DNA of 64,000 bases from Nitrospirota bacterium. Lineage in GTDB: Bacteria > Nitrospirota > Nitrospiria > JACQBW01. The notes below the pieces were generated by a model that was given only the letters and a program-made list of their open reading frames with translations, made no database searches and was not told the DNA's origin. A program made the position numbers and the translations under genes. Below are positions 26,698-34,192 of this stretch, piece by piece (positions within the stretch are counted from its first letter, which is position 1; each line of letters starts with the position of its first letter). The stretch covers positions 47,626-111,625 of the forward strand of contig JACQBW010000025.1 in assembly GCA_016194305.1 (NCBI GenBank), given 5' to 3'.

Positions 26698-26766
26698 TAA
26701 ACAGGTCTTTTTGCACCCCTCCTGTTTAATTCGGCAATATCATTATTAACAAACAGTTTTCAGGAG
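26692..26766 (+). promoter_or_regulatory. Putative riboswitch expression platform with exclusive helices
   Basis: Three alternatives share bases. (1) CCTG 26692-26695 with CAGG 26702-26705 followed by TCTTTTT, a weak terminator. (2) TAAACAGG 26698-26705 with CCTGTTTA 26721-26728. (3) CTCCTG 26719-26724 with the ribosome site CAGGAG 26761-26766. P1 excludes (1); (2) excludes (3). This predicts an ON switch; it is a fold drawn by eye. Confidence 0.5.
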
Positions 26767-26773
26767 ATATCCC

Positions 26774-29290
26774 ATGAAGAAAATGACAGCCATTCTTGCA
26801 TTTACACTTGCCGCAGGAATTTTATTTACAGGTTGCAGCGGGGGCGGTTCAAGCTCAACGTCGGCCTCAGGAGTTAGTCTCAGCATGCCTTCTAATATTT
26901 CACCGGTTCCGACAAATGCCACAGGTGTCGCCTCATCGCATATGGCCAAACATGTCAGCCTGGGGTCACTTTTTGCGGGTGTGGCCGCAACCGATCCGGG
27001 AACTGACTACAGCGACGCCACGACTCACAAACATGTTGAAGAACATGTGCTTTCCCAGTTTCAAATTATCAATACAATTCTGGATGCCATGAGTCAGACC
27101 CATTTTTCCGAATCAGGGAATCTCGGAATCGGACCGTATAAATCAATGATCGCGTGGAAAGAAGATAACGGCGGAGGCGGACCTCAAGGGGGTGGACAGC
27201 AGAAGAAGCTGCAGCCGTGGATTGTTGATTCAAGCCTTATTGTGGAAAATGGACACTCTGTGAATCAGGTTCTAGCCTGGATCGAAGATGAACAAGATGG
27301 AACTCCTGTCGTCATCCGGGTTAAGGTGAAGATCTATGATTCCCCTACGGTTAAAACAGACGGCTCTTATCAGGATTATGGCGTCTGGACGTTAAATGCT
27401 GTTTTTAACAACAATCCAAGTCGCTATTTTTCCGCGTCAGCCTCGGTGGGTTCGTCCGGCGAAGCAATTGTTAAATTCCATGATAATACCCATCCGCCGG
27501 AGGAGGTCAAAGCAATCTTAAATACCTCCAATGGTTCAGGTTATGGAGAGATTTCCTACCCCGATTACTCGACCTGCCAAAGTCAAAACTGCACGCCTGC
27601 CACGGTCGACGCAAAATACAGCTATGACGGCACGACGGTCGGCGTCATCACCACTGACGGGACCAATACGACCGGCCCCTCCTTCAAAAACAGGGCCAGT
27701 ACGACCGATGTCACCATGTACTACGGTCTTTATGACAGCGTAACCGGCGCCGATGTCCTGAAAACTAAAAACTTTGGTTTTCCGCTAAAATATACCGTCA
27801 ATGGAGTCGATAGTTATGTTTATTACGGCTCGTGGCAGGGACGGCATTCCCTCTGGGCAAATGGAGGATCTGTTCCCTTGAATACGCCCCTGACCCGGAT
27901 GGATCTTGGCCCCAACCAGACTGAGACCTATACCGTGACAACGGCTTCCAACTTTTCGGGTTCGTTGACCAAAAGAACTCTCGTAGCCTCGAATATCAGC
28001 AATATTCTGAATCTTCCGGTTAATACCTGGACCAATATGAGCACCACCATGATCTATACCGGAACAACCTGGTGCAATGCCGTGCCGGGGACAAGTAATT
28101 GCAGTTCAATAGCCGATTTATCTGCTTTAGAGGCCGATTCAAATAATCCAAATCAGTCCATCTCTCTCTATGGAACGTTGGGACTGACCAGCGGTAATTT
28201 CGTTTACTTATCTTCCGGACCCAATGGAGCCGGATTTTATGGAGCGACCCAATCTAACGGCAGATGGACAAGCAACGGGAACATCGCAACACCGAGCACC
28301 AATGACCAGCTTTGGGTCAATGTCGGAGGGACCATCTACATCGAGTATACCGATAAAGCACCGGTCTATTCGACTGGTAACCCTGGATGGGTCAAAAAAA
28401 AGCTGACCGCGTTCGATCAACAGACCTGGACGCCGACGTTTGACGATTCTTTGGACACGGCCTATACGCTCGCTTCTGGCCAACAGTATTACCTGATGAA
28501 TCAGGGAACCAATTTTGTCCTGACCACCGGAGTCAACGCGACATTCCAGATCGAGGTGCAAACCGTTGCCAATCCGATTAATGCAATGTCATTTACCGGC
28601 AGCGGAACGGTCTTTACGCCACAGTGGAGCAACGGATACGGGACAAACTATACGTTTGTGACCGACAGCAGCGATCCGCGCTTCCTCAATCTGGTTTACA
28701 ACACCGTGGACGGAAATGATCCGAGCCTTTCCGGCGTTCTGCCAGGAGACATCGTGGACACAGGGATTTATGGCCTGATTGCCAATGACGGAACCCAGTA
28801 CAACTGGGATTATGCCACCTCGCAGAATCCGTATGGCTTACTCACCTATCTCGTGGACTCCAATAGCCAATACAAGCTTCTGGATGATCCGATATCGATA
28901 AAATCGTTTACGGTGACCAATTCATCGGGCTCGATCACGGTTTCGCCGATGTATAGCGGCTGGATGTCCGGCCTTCCTGATATCTATTCCAGTTTAAGAT
29001 TAACCAACTGGGTGATGACATCGGATCTACAGACCAAGGTCTACAATATTCCCGACGGGACACTGGTCGATGATGCCACGGATAGTTCCAAACACTATCT
29101 GATTAAACCGCTCCAGATCAGTGAATTCCTAAACCCGATCAGTAGTTATTCCGGTTCGCTCGATCCTTCCGCAGTCGTTGCGGATCTTTCGACAGTGCCG
29201 ACGCTCGACAGTACCGGCATTATTCCCGGAATGGCAACGAAGCCGAATATCACTCTGATCAAATATTCGGAAGGAAACCTCGTGCAGTAA
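26774..29290 (+). CDS. Large c-di-GMP-riboswitch-controlled lipoprotein of unknown function
   Basis: 838 residues. Signal peptide MKKMTAILAFTLAAGILFTG with lipobox Cys21 (LFTGC), then a Ser/Gly-rich spacer. A helical, His/Glu-rich stretch lies at about 78-110 (HKHVEEHVLSQF), then a Gly/Gln patch, then a long beta-rich body full of Thr/Ser/Asn/Tyr/Gly, typical of surface or extracellular repeats. Two pairs of Cys (STCQSQNC; WCNAVPGTSNC) could form disulfides. No CxxCH heme sites. CAGGAG lies 7 nt before the ATG. c-di-GMP control suggests adhesion, biofilm or surface-contact function, but I do not recognise the family. Confidence 0.85.
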   Translation: MKKMTAILAFTLAAGILFTGCSGGGSSSTSASGVSLSMPSNISPVPTNATGVASSHMAKHVSLGSLFAGVAATDPGTDYSDATTHKHVEEHVLSQFQIINTILDAMSQTHFSESGNLGIGPYKSMIAWKEDNGGGGPQGGGQQKKLQPWIVDSSLIVENGHSVNQVLAWIEDEQDGTPVVIRVKVKIYDSPTVKTDGSYQDYGVWTLNAVFNNNPSRYFSASASVGSSGEAIVKFHDNTHPPEEVKAILNTSNGSGYGEISYPDYSTCQSQNCTPATVDAKYSYDGTTVGVITTDGTNTTGPSFKNRASTTDVTMYYGLYDSVTGADVLKTKNFGFPLKYTVNGVDSYVYYGSWQGRHSLWANGGSVPLNTPLTRMDLGPNQTETYTVTTASNFSGSLTKRTLVASNISNILNLPVNTWTNMSTTMIYTGTTWCNAVPGTSNCSSIADLSALEADSNNPNQSISLYGTLGLTSGNFVYLSSGPNGAGFYGATQSNGRWTSNGNIATPSTNDQLWVNVGGTIYIEYTDKAPVYSTGNPGWVKKKLTAFDQQTWTPTFDDSLDTAYTLASGQQYYLMNQGTNFVLTTGVNATFQIEVQTVANPINAMSFTGSGTVFTPQWSNGYGTNYTFVTDSSDPRFLNLVYNTVDGNDPSLSGVLPGDIVDTGIYGLIANDGTQYNWDYATSQNPYGLLTYLVDSNSQYKLLDDPISIKSFTVTNSSGSITVSPMYSGWMSGLPDIYSSLRLTNWVMTSDLQTKVYNIPDGTLVDDATDSSKHYLIKPLQISEFLNPISSYSGSLDPSAVVADLSTVPTLDSTGIIPGMATKPNITLIKYSEGNLVQ

Positions 29291-29318
29291 AATCGAAACG
29301 TTTAATCTGAAAACTTGG

Positions 29319-29348
29319 ATGGGGGCCCAATGCGGCCCCCATTTTTTT
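29319..29348 (+). terminator. Rho-independent terminator of the lipoprotein gene
   Basis: 9-bp perfect stem ATGGGGGCC/GGCCCCCAT (29319-29327 with 29334-29342), 6-nt loop, then a run of T, 28 nt after the stop. Confidence 0.93.
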
Positions 29349-29359
29349 ATTATTAGTTG

Positions 29360-29389
29360 TTGATCCTTTTTGGAAATTAATGATATAAC
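29360..29389 (+). promoter_or_regulatory. Possible promoter for the exported barrel-like gene
   Basis: TTGATC (29360-29365) and TATAAC (29384-29389), 18-nt spacer, just past the terminator and 45 nt before the next start. Confidence 0.4.
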
Positions 29390-29433
29390 CTCGGACATTA
29401 ATCTTTTCCCAACAGCAGACTTCTATCTCTTAT

Positions 29434-30261
29434 ATGGCAAAGCCCTTCCGGACCATCTCCTCTCTTATCTTTTTTCTTCTTCTTTCCGGACAATCTGCTC
29501 ATGCGGCGGTTTCAGTCGGGGTCGGACCAGAATATTTTATATGGAAGGAATACGCATCCGATGGATCAAACCTCCTGACGGAGTCTGGACTTCGTGCCGC
29601 TTTTCGATTTAACTGGCTACAAGATAAAAATACAGGTCTGCTTTTTGGCTATGAAGGAAAGTTCTACCTGGGTTCCGTTTTTTATGAGGGTCAAACTCTT
29701 TCACCACCCGTTCAGCCCGTATCCACAACAACCCGATATACTGGAATTCAAAATGAGGCGATTTTTATTCTAAGACCAGCCCATGATAAATCCCTTACTC
29801 TGGATATCGAAACCAGGTTCGGCTGGGATCATTGGAAGAGGAATATTGATCCCCTGGGAGCTGATCAGATTGAAGAATACGATATCTTATTTTTGAAACT
29901 GGGGCCGTCTTTTCATATTCCAATCTCCTCCAAGAACGAGGTCTGGTTTTCGATTGGAGGTAAATTACCCGTATTTACGTATGAGAACGCCCATATTAAC
30001 GACATCTGTTATAATGAGAGTCTCTTCAATTCCGCATTTTCGAATTGCGTTGACAAAAATCCTCCCTTGCATCCTGGTCAAGAAATCAGCCTCTATGCGA
30101 TAGCAGGCATTCAAATCAGTTCTCAGGTGAATATTTCGGCCTATTTCGATTCATACCGATTTTCAAGATCAGCATTCGAAACCGAAACATCCCATCGCTT
30201 TTATCAACCGGAGTCGATCATGCAATTGATTGGTATCAGGGGTGACATCCGATTTCCTTAA
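29434..30261 (+). CDS. Exported beta-barrel-like outer-membrane protein
   Basis: 275 residues. Signal peptide about 1-23 (FLLLSGQSAHA, cut before AVSVG). The mature chain alternates polar and hydrophobic residues in short strands with aromatic belts (AAFRFNWL, GLLFGYEGKFYLG, VWFSIGG) and ends GIRGDIRFP, close to the aromatic-terminal strand of outer-membrane barrels. Two Cys in one loop (DICYNES, SNCVDK). There is no good ribosome site. It follows the riboswitch-controlled lipoprotein but is separated by a strong terminator, so co-function is only suggested by position. Confidence 0.75.
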   Translation: MAKPFRTISSLIFFLLLSGQSAHAAVSVGVGPEYFIWKEYASDGSNLLTESGLRAAFRFNWLQDKNTGLLFGYEGKFYLGSVFYEGQTLSPPVQPVSTTTRYTGIQNEAIFILRPAHDKSLTLDIETRFGWDHWKRNIDPLGADQIEEYDILFLKLGPSFHIPISSKNEVWFSIGGKLPVFTYENAHINDICYNESLFNSAFSNCVDKNPPLHPGQEISLYAIAGIQISSQVNISAYFDSYRFSRSAFETETSHRFYQPESIMQLIGIRGDIRFP

Positions 30262-30265
30262 CAAG

Positions 30266-30295
30266 TTGACTCTTAAGTCAGGTTTAGCATAAAAT
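30266..30295 (+). promoter_or_regulatory. Sigma-70-type promoter of the CBS-pair gene
   Basis: TTGACT (30266-30271) and TAAAAT (30290-30295), 18-nt spacer, 37 nt upstream of the start codon. Confidence 0.5.
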
Positions 30296-30332
30296 AAAAT
30301 CGAGAATCTTCTCCACAATTTGAGGTTATCAG

Positions 30333-30713
30333 ATGCTCCCACTCTCTATTTTAATGACCAAAGAAGTCAAAAAGGTTCATAGCAAAACAACGCTATTCGA
30401 AACAGCTCAGCTCATGAAAAATTTAAGAATAGGATCGCTGTTGATCGAAGATGGCCATGAGTGCATCGGCATTGTCAGCGAGACGGATCTGGTTCGAAAA
30501 GGAATGGCTGAATCGGTCGATCCATTGAAAACACCGGTCGATTCCGTCATGAGTTCTCCCCTCATTTCCATGGATATCAAAAGATCCCCAAAAGAGGCAA
30601 ACGATTTGATGAGCGAGCGGGGCGTTCGGCATCTGGCCATCACCGAACATGGAAAGATTGTGGGGATGCTGTCTGTTCGAGACCTGCTCATCTACTTCAA
30701 AAACGCTTTCTAA
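30333..30713 (+). CDS. Tandem CBS-domain protein
   Basis: 126 residues made almost entirely of two CBS motifs: first about 8-60 (TLFETAQLMKNLRIGSLLIED, GIVSETDLVRKGM) and second about 68-122 (SPLISMDIKRSPKEANDLMSERGVRHLAI, GMLSVRDLLIYF). Such stand-alone Bateman modules bind adenine nucleotides and regulate partners. It is monocistronic with its own promoter, and the 122-bp inverted-repeat element begins at its stop codon. No partner is evident. Confidence 0.9.
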   Translation: MLPLSILMTKEVKKVHSKTTLFETAQLMKNLRIGSLLIEDGHECIGIVSETDLVRKGMAESVDPLKTPVDSVMSSPLISMDIKRSPKEANDLMSERGVRHLAITEHGKIVGMLSVRDLLIYFKNAF

Positions 30714-30835
30714 CAGGTTTGTGAAAAGGCAAATCTGGTACGTTCTCGTTCCTCAAACTCGTCCACGTACCTGTATCGTACGCCTCCTCGTCTTCGGAAC
30801 TGCGGTCTTCCATATGTAGCCTTTTGACAAACCTG
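30714..30835. repeat. 122-bp element bounded by 17-bp inverted repeats, repeat copy 1
   Basis: Ends are CAGGTTTGTGAAAAGGC (30714-30730) and its complement with one mismatch (30819-30835). The interior (30735-30805, minus orientation) aligns without gaps to 32251-32321, sharing blocks CCGCAG, GCGTAC, GTACGTG and ACGAGAACG. MITE- or REP-like noncoding element. Confidence 0.7.
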
Positions 30836-30877
30836 AAATTCTTTCCTGAACATTATAGCTACTCTCAACCGTTCTAA

Positions 30878-32167
30878 ATGAAACAAAACAAGGTCAATGA
30901 GAAATGGTGGAAGGGGGTCAGCCGGTACCAGTGGCTTATCCTTACTGTCGCCTGGCTCGGATGGGTCTTTGATTCGATGGACTCGACTCTTTATGCCATG
31001 GTCCTTCAGCCTGCTCTTCATGACCTCCTGCCCGCAAGATCTTCACCGGAAGAAATCGATTGGTACGGTGGAATCATATTTTCTCTCTTCTTGCTCGGGT
31101 GGGCAACAGGAGGGGTTTTTTTTGGAGTCGTCGCGGATTATTTCGGAAGGACCCGTACGCTGATTGTGACGATTCTGATCTATTCTCTTTTCACCGGTAT
31201 GGCTGCCCTCTCCCACACCTGGTGGGAATTGATGATCTATCGTTTTCTGACCGCACTCGGAATCGGGGGGGAATGGGCGGCCGGGGCAGCTCTCGTCGCA
31301 GAAACCTGGCCGGAAGAAAAAAGGGCCAAGGCAGCTGGAATACTGCAGTCGGCCTGGGCAGCCGGCTTTTTTATGGCCGCGCTGGCGAATCTCACGATGA
31401 GCCGGTTTGGCTGGAGAAGCCTCTTTTTGATTGGAATTCTCCCTGCGCTGGTGACTCTCGTGATTCGCTTCCGGGTTAAGGAACCGGACCGGTGGATTGC
31501 TGTTAACGAGAAGCGAATAAGGAGCGCGGAAATAGAGTTGCAGTTTTTTTCATTCTTCCGTCTTTTTGAGGCCTCTCTTCTAAAAAAAACGGTCATTGGA
31601 TCCATTCTCGCTTTTGTGGCGGTATTCGGACTTTGGGGAGCCACCAACTGGACCCCAACGCTCGTTCGACAGCTTCTGGCTTCGAAGCACCTCGACCCCG
31701 CTTCTGTAAACCAGTATGTCAGCTATGCGGTCATGAGCCTCAACGCCGGCGCTCTCATCGGGTATCTTGCCTTTGGCCCTCTGGCAGACCGTATCGGCCG
31801 GAAAGGGGCCTTTCTGCTCATGTGTATAGGGAGCCTGGTCATGCTCCCCACCACCTTCTTTTCTCCCAAAGAGTATATGACCCTGTTATGGCTGCTTCCA
31901 CTCCTTGGATTTTTCAATAACGGAATCTTTAGTGGTTTCCCGATATACCTCCCAGAACTTTATCCTACGTCTATCCGGGCCACGGGGGTGGGATTCTGTT
32001 TCAATATCGGAAGGATTTTCGCTTCGGGCGCTCCGTTTATCAAAGGCTATCTCGGAACGCTTTTTGGACCTGGTAAAGCAGCAAGTCTGATCGGGCTCGT
32101 CTATTTGATGGGGATTGTTACTCTTTATTGGGCGGAGGAGACACGCGGGAAACCTCTCCCCGATTAG
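30878..32167 (+). CDS. MFS transporter, sugar/organic-acid symporter type
   Basis: 429 residues, about 12 membrane segments. MFS signatures: DYFGRTRTL between segments 2 and 3, RFLTALGIGGEWAAGAALVAETWP (the GxGxGEW loop seen in the sialate/aromatic-acid/metabolite symporters) and GPLADRIGRKGAF in the second half. Substrate not predictable; NanT-, AAHS- and MHS-type carriers are the closest patterns. No ribosome site is obvious. It is a single gene flanked by two inverted copies of a 71-bp repeat, so it may have been acquired. Confidence 0.9.
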   Translation: MKQNKVNEKWWKGVSRYQWLILTVAWLGWVFDSMDSTLYAMVLQPALHDLLPARSSPEEIDWYGGIIFSLFLLGWATGGVFFGVVADYFGRTRTLIVTILIYSLFTGMAALSHTWWELMIYRFLTALGIGGEWAAGAALVAETWPEEKRAKAAGILQSAWAAGFFMAALANLTMSRFGWRSLFLIGILPALVTLVIRFRVKEPDRWIAVNEKRIRSAEIELQFFSFFRLFEASLLKKTVIGSILAFVAVFGLWGATNWTPTLVRQLLASKHLDPASVNQYVSYAVMSLNAGALIGYLAFGPLADRIGRKGAFLLMCIGSLVMLPTTFFSPKEYMTLLWLLPLLGFFNNGIFSGFPIYLPELYPTSIRATGVGFCFNIGRIFASGAPFIKGYLGTLFGPGKAASLIGLVYLMGIVTLYWAEETRGKPLPD

Positions 32168-32250
32168 AGTAGTAACTTAATCTTGAGAAATGGTCAGATG
32201 TCCCTTGCCGGGGACTTCAGGTAATTCTATTTCAATGGGAGAGTCGCAGG

Positions 32251-32321
32251 CCGCAGGAGTGAGACAAACGGAGCGTACAGAATCAGTACGTGAGTATTGC
32301 CGAACAACGAGAACGCTGCAG
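32251..32321 (+). repeat. 71-bp dispersed repeat, copy 2
   Basis: Aligns gap-free over 71 nt with the reverse complement of 30735-30805; by eye about 39 positions match, concentrated in four blocks around a CGTAC/GTACG dyad. Imperfect direct repeats CAGGTAAT(T/C) (32218 and 32319) flank it. Confidence 0.65.
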
Positions 32322-32325
32322 GTAA

Positions 32326-32778
32326 TCATTTATCAAGATTGAGGAGACCTTCTTTGCAGTAGCCAAGCGGGAGCCACGGACACGCTCCGCACAGTTCGTC
32401 CAACATGGCAGGCTTCATTTTCTCACCAATCTTTTGAACGATGGTTTCCCAGGATAGGGTCTCTTCGCTTTGAATCCCTAATTTCTGCATCACCTCCCGA
32501 TCCTGTGAAACCATTTTCGCTTCCGTCCCGTCACCGTGAAGTCTGCACCCCTGCTCTTCAGAAAGGTTGGGACAGGAATGACAAAAAGTATCCGGTTTGG
32601 TGATTACTTTGACAAGGAGAGCCGGCTGGTTATTCAGCCTCTGATGGATAGCGCTCATATGGGCGGTAAACATCGGGTCATATCCTTCTCCCCGGAAGCC
32701 CTGAAGGCAGAGAAGTGTATGTCCCCGAATTGGAATGGGAAGAATAGGATTTCTCATTTGGGAACGGAAATTCATCAT
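32326..32778 (-). CDS. DUF1284-family cysteine-rich protein
   Basis: 150 residues. RGHTLLCLQGFRGEGYDPMF at 18-37 is the family signature. Conserved cysteines occur as FCHSCPN, GCRLHGD and CGACPWLPLGYCKEG, a pattern suited to an Fe-S cluster or zinc site. The family's function is unknown. The start overlaps the thyX stop by 4 nt, so it is coupled to thyX. The 3' end abuts the 71-bp repeat. Confidence 0.85.
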   Translation of the reverse strand: MMNFRSQMRNPILPIPIRGHTLLCLQGFRGEGYDPMFTAHMSAIHQRLNNQPALLVKVITKPDTFCHSCPNLSEEQGCRLHGDGTEAKMVSQDREVMQKLGIQSEETLSWETIVQKIGEKMKPAMLDELCGACPWLPLGYCKEGLLNLDK

Positions 32779-33605
32779 TCCATAGGTGAATTGAGTTTGG
32801 AGTTGAATTCATCGAGAGCCCTCCCCTTGAGCGGATTCTCTTTGCCCGCCAGGAGTTCGCGAAGAGCGGTCACCTCGGATTTTGAAAAGCGGACGCCATG
32901 AAGGAGATGTTCTTCAAATGCCTCATAGGCCATCGGCGCAACCGCTTTGGCCATCCCGGCCATCACTTCTCCGTAGACCCGAATCTCCTTCTGAGCGTGG
33001 TGGTCAATTCGCAGTCTCAAAAAATGAAAAAGATTATGGAGATCAATCTGCCAGTACCATTCTGTATAGAGGCTCAACGGAAGATTGATCCTGGCCAGCT
33101 CTCTGGCGATTTCGTCTTCGATCATCTCTTCGTAATTCGCATAAACCGCGACCTGGTCTTTGATCAATAATTCAATCACCCTTCCCTGCAAATCAGGCGG
33201 AACCTCCGCCCCTCTCCCCTGTTTGTTGGTTGTACTCTGGAATCGAATGTCCTCTTTTTCGGGAAGGTAGAATTCATCTTTCATGACACTGTAACGACCG
33301 GAAATTTCATTTAAGCGCGCCGTTCGGTGGCGAATCCACTGGCGGGCGACAAAAATTGGCATTTTCGCGTGAAAAGTCAAAATCACCTGTTCAAAAGGGG
33401 AAGTATGAAGGTTTTTCATCAGGTAATTAATCAGTCCTTTGTCCTCACGAACCGTCTTCGTCCCTCCTCCATACGAAACCCGTGCCGACTGGACGATGCG
33501 CTCATCTCCTCCCAGGTAATCGACGAGCCGGACAAAACCTTTGTTTAAAACCGGGTATTCTTTATCTAAAACGGCTTCAGCCGTAGGTACTATAATATGT
33601 GCCAT
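32775..33605 (-). CDS. thyX: Flavin-dependent thymidylate synthase
   Basis: Methylates dUMP using FAD, NADPH and methylene-THF; no DHFR is required. 276 residues. The ThyX motif appears as RHRTARLNEISGRY near residues 92-105. SPFEQVILTFHAKMPIFVARQWIRHR precedes it, and LHNLFHFLRLRIDHHAQ with EIRVYGEVM follows. The loss of a DHFR-type salvage need is compatible with the organism's gene set. First gene of a two-gene unit with the DUF1284 gene. Confidence 0.95.
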   Translation of the reverse strand: MAHIIVPTAEAVLDKEYPVLNKGFVRLVDYLGGDERIVQSARVSYGGGTKTVREDKGLINYLMKNLHTSPFEQVILTFHAKMPIFVARQWIRHRTARLNEISGRYSVMKDEFYLPEKEDIRFQSTTNKQGRGAEVPPDLQGRVIELLIKDQVAVYANYEEMIEDEIARELARINLPLSLYTEWYWQIDLHNLFHFLRLRIDHHAQKEIRVYGEVMAGMAKAVAPMAYEAFEEHLLHGVRFSKSEVTALRELLAGKENPLKGRALDEFNSKLNSPME

Positions 33606-34155
33606 GATGTCTCAACAATCCAATTTAGATCAAGTGTAATTTATAGCATAGTTCGAAAAGACTTAACAACCTCCTGAGATCTACTTTCAACAGGGTCTGA
33701 TGCATTGGGTTCTCGAGTCGATCTGAAGTCGGCAACCGTTTTGCGGCTTCCCTGAACGGTTTGAATTGCATGGTGCCGCTCATGCAACGCGTCACCTCTA
33801 ACTATATCGGCATATGATTGCAAGTTTCCCGCGCGGATCTCCCTGTTCACCCAATGCCATCAGCCCCTTTTCCAACAAGCCGGTTATCCAGTAGAAGGTG
33901 CGGCGTTTTATTCAAGCAGGAGAGATAGGGTGAAACGGGCCTCTTTTGGCCGCCGCAACTATGGATTCAATGTCTCGGCGCGACAAAAGCGGAGGGCGGC
34001 GAGCACCGTAAGCGCAGCCGCGCGTTCCGTTAAACCCTGTCTTTCTTGCTGGAACGAGTCGGACTAATGATTGTCGTCGGCTTCAGATCGACTCGAGAAC
34101 GCTTTTACCTTCGGGCCTAATTTTCCCCGTGCGTGACACGTCAACACTTTGGCGC
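33606..34155. other. Noncoding, inverted-repeat-rich interval
   Basis: About 550 bp without a credible gene; the open frames here show no family resemblance. Two long-range dyads are present: 33697-33710 with 33849-33863, and 33710-33728 with 34081-34099 (19 nt identical). Base composition is more GC-rich than neighbours in 33880-34060. Probably the remains of one or more mobile elements. Confidence 0.6.
33710..34099. mobile_element. Possible 390-bp MITE-like remnant
   Basis: TTCTCGAGTCGATCTGAAG at 33710-33728 is exactly inverted at 34081-34099, with partial complementarity continuing inward for about 8 nt. No transposase frame lies inside. No target-site duplication was recognised. Confidence 0.4.
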
Positions 34156-34185
34156 TTGACACGACCGCCGACTCTTCGTTAAGGT
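34156..34185 (+). promoter_or_regulatory. Possible promoter for the HAD-SQS/PSY gene pair
   Basis: TTGACA (34156-34161) and TAAGGT (34180-34185), 18-nt spacer. The start codon is only 8 nt after the -10, so the leader would be minimal. Confidence 0.35.
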
Positions 34186-34192
34186 AGGCCCC

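Noticed and set aside
29434..30261. Inclusion of the exported barrel-like gene in the riboswitch operon
   Set aside because: A strong terminator at 29319-29348 separates it from the lipoprotein gene.
32168..32250. GTCCC/GGGAC dyad after the MFS gene as terminator
   Set aside because: The stem is only 5 bp and no T-run follows.
33641..33850. 69-residue minus-strand frame in the repeat-rich interval
   Set aside because: Composition is not protein-like, it spans one arm of the inverted repeats and has no ribosome site.
33880..34060. Possible integron attC site (GTTTAAC/GTTAAAC near 34030)
   Set aside because: Only one end of the RYYYAAC...GTTRRRY pair is present; no matching partner at the expected 60-140 nt distance and no cassette array or integrase.
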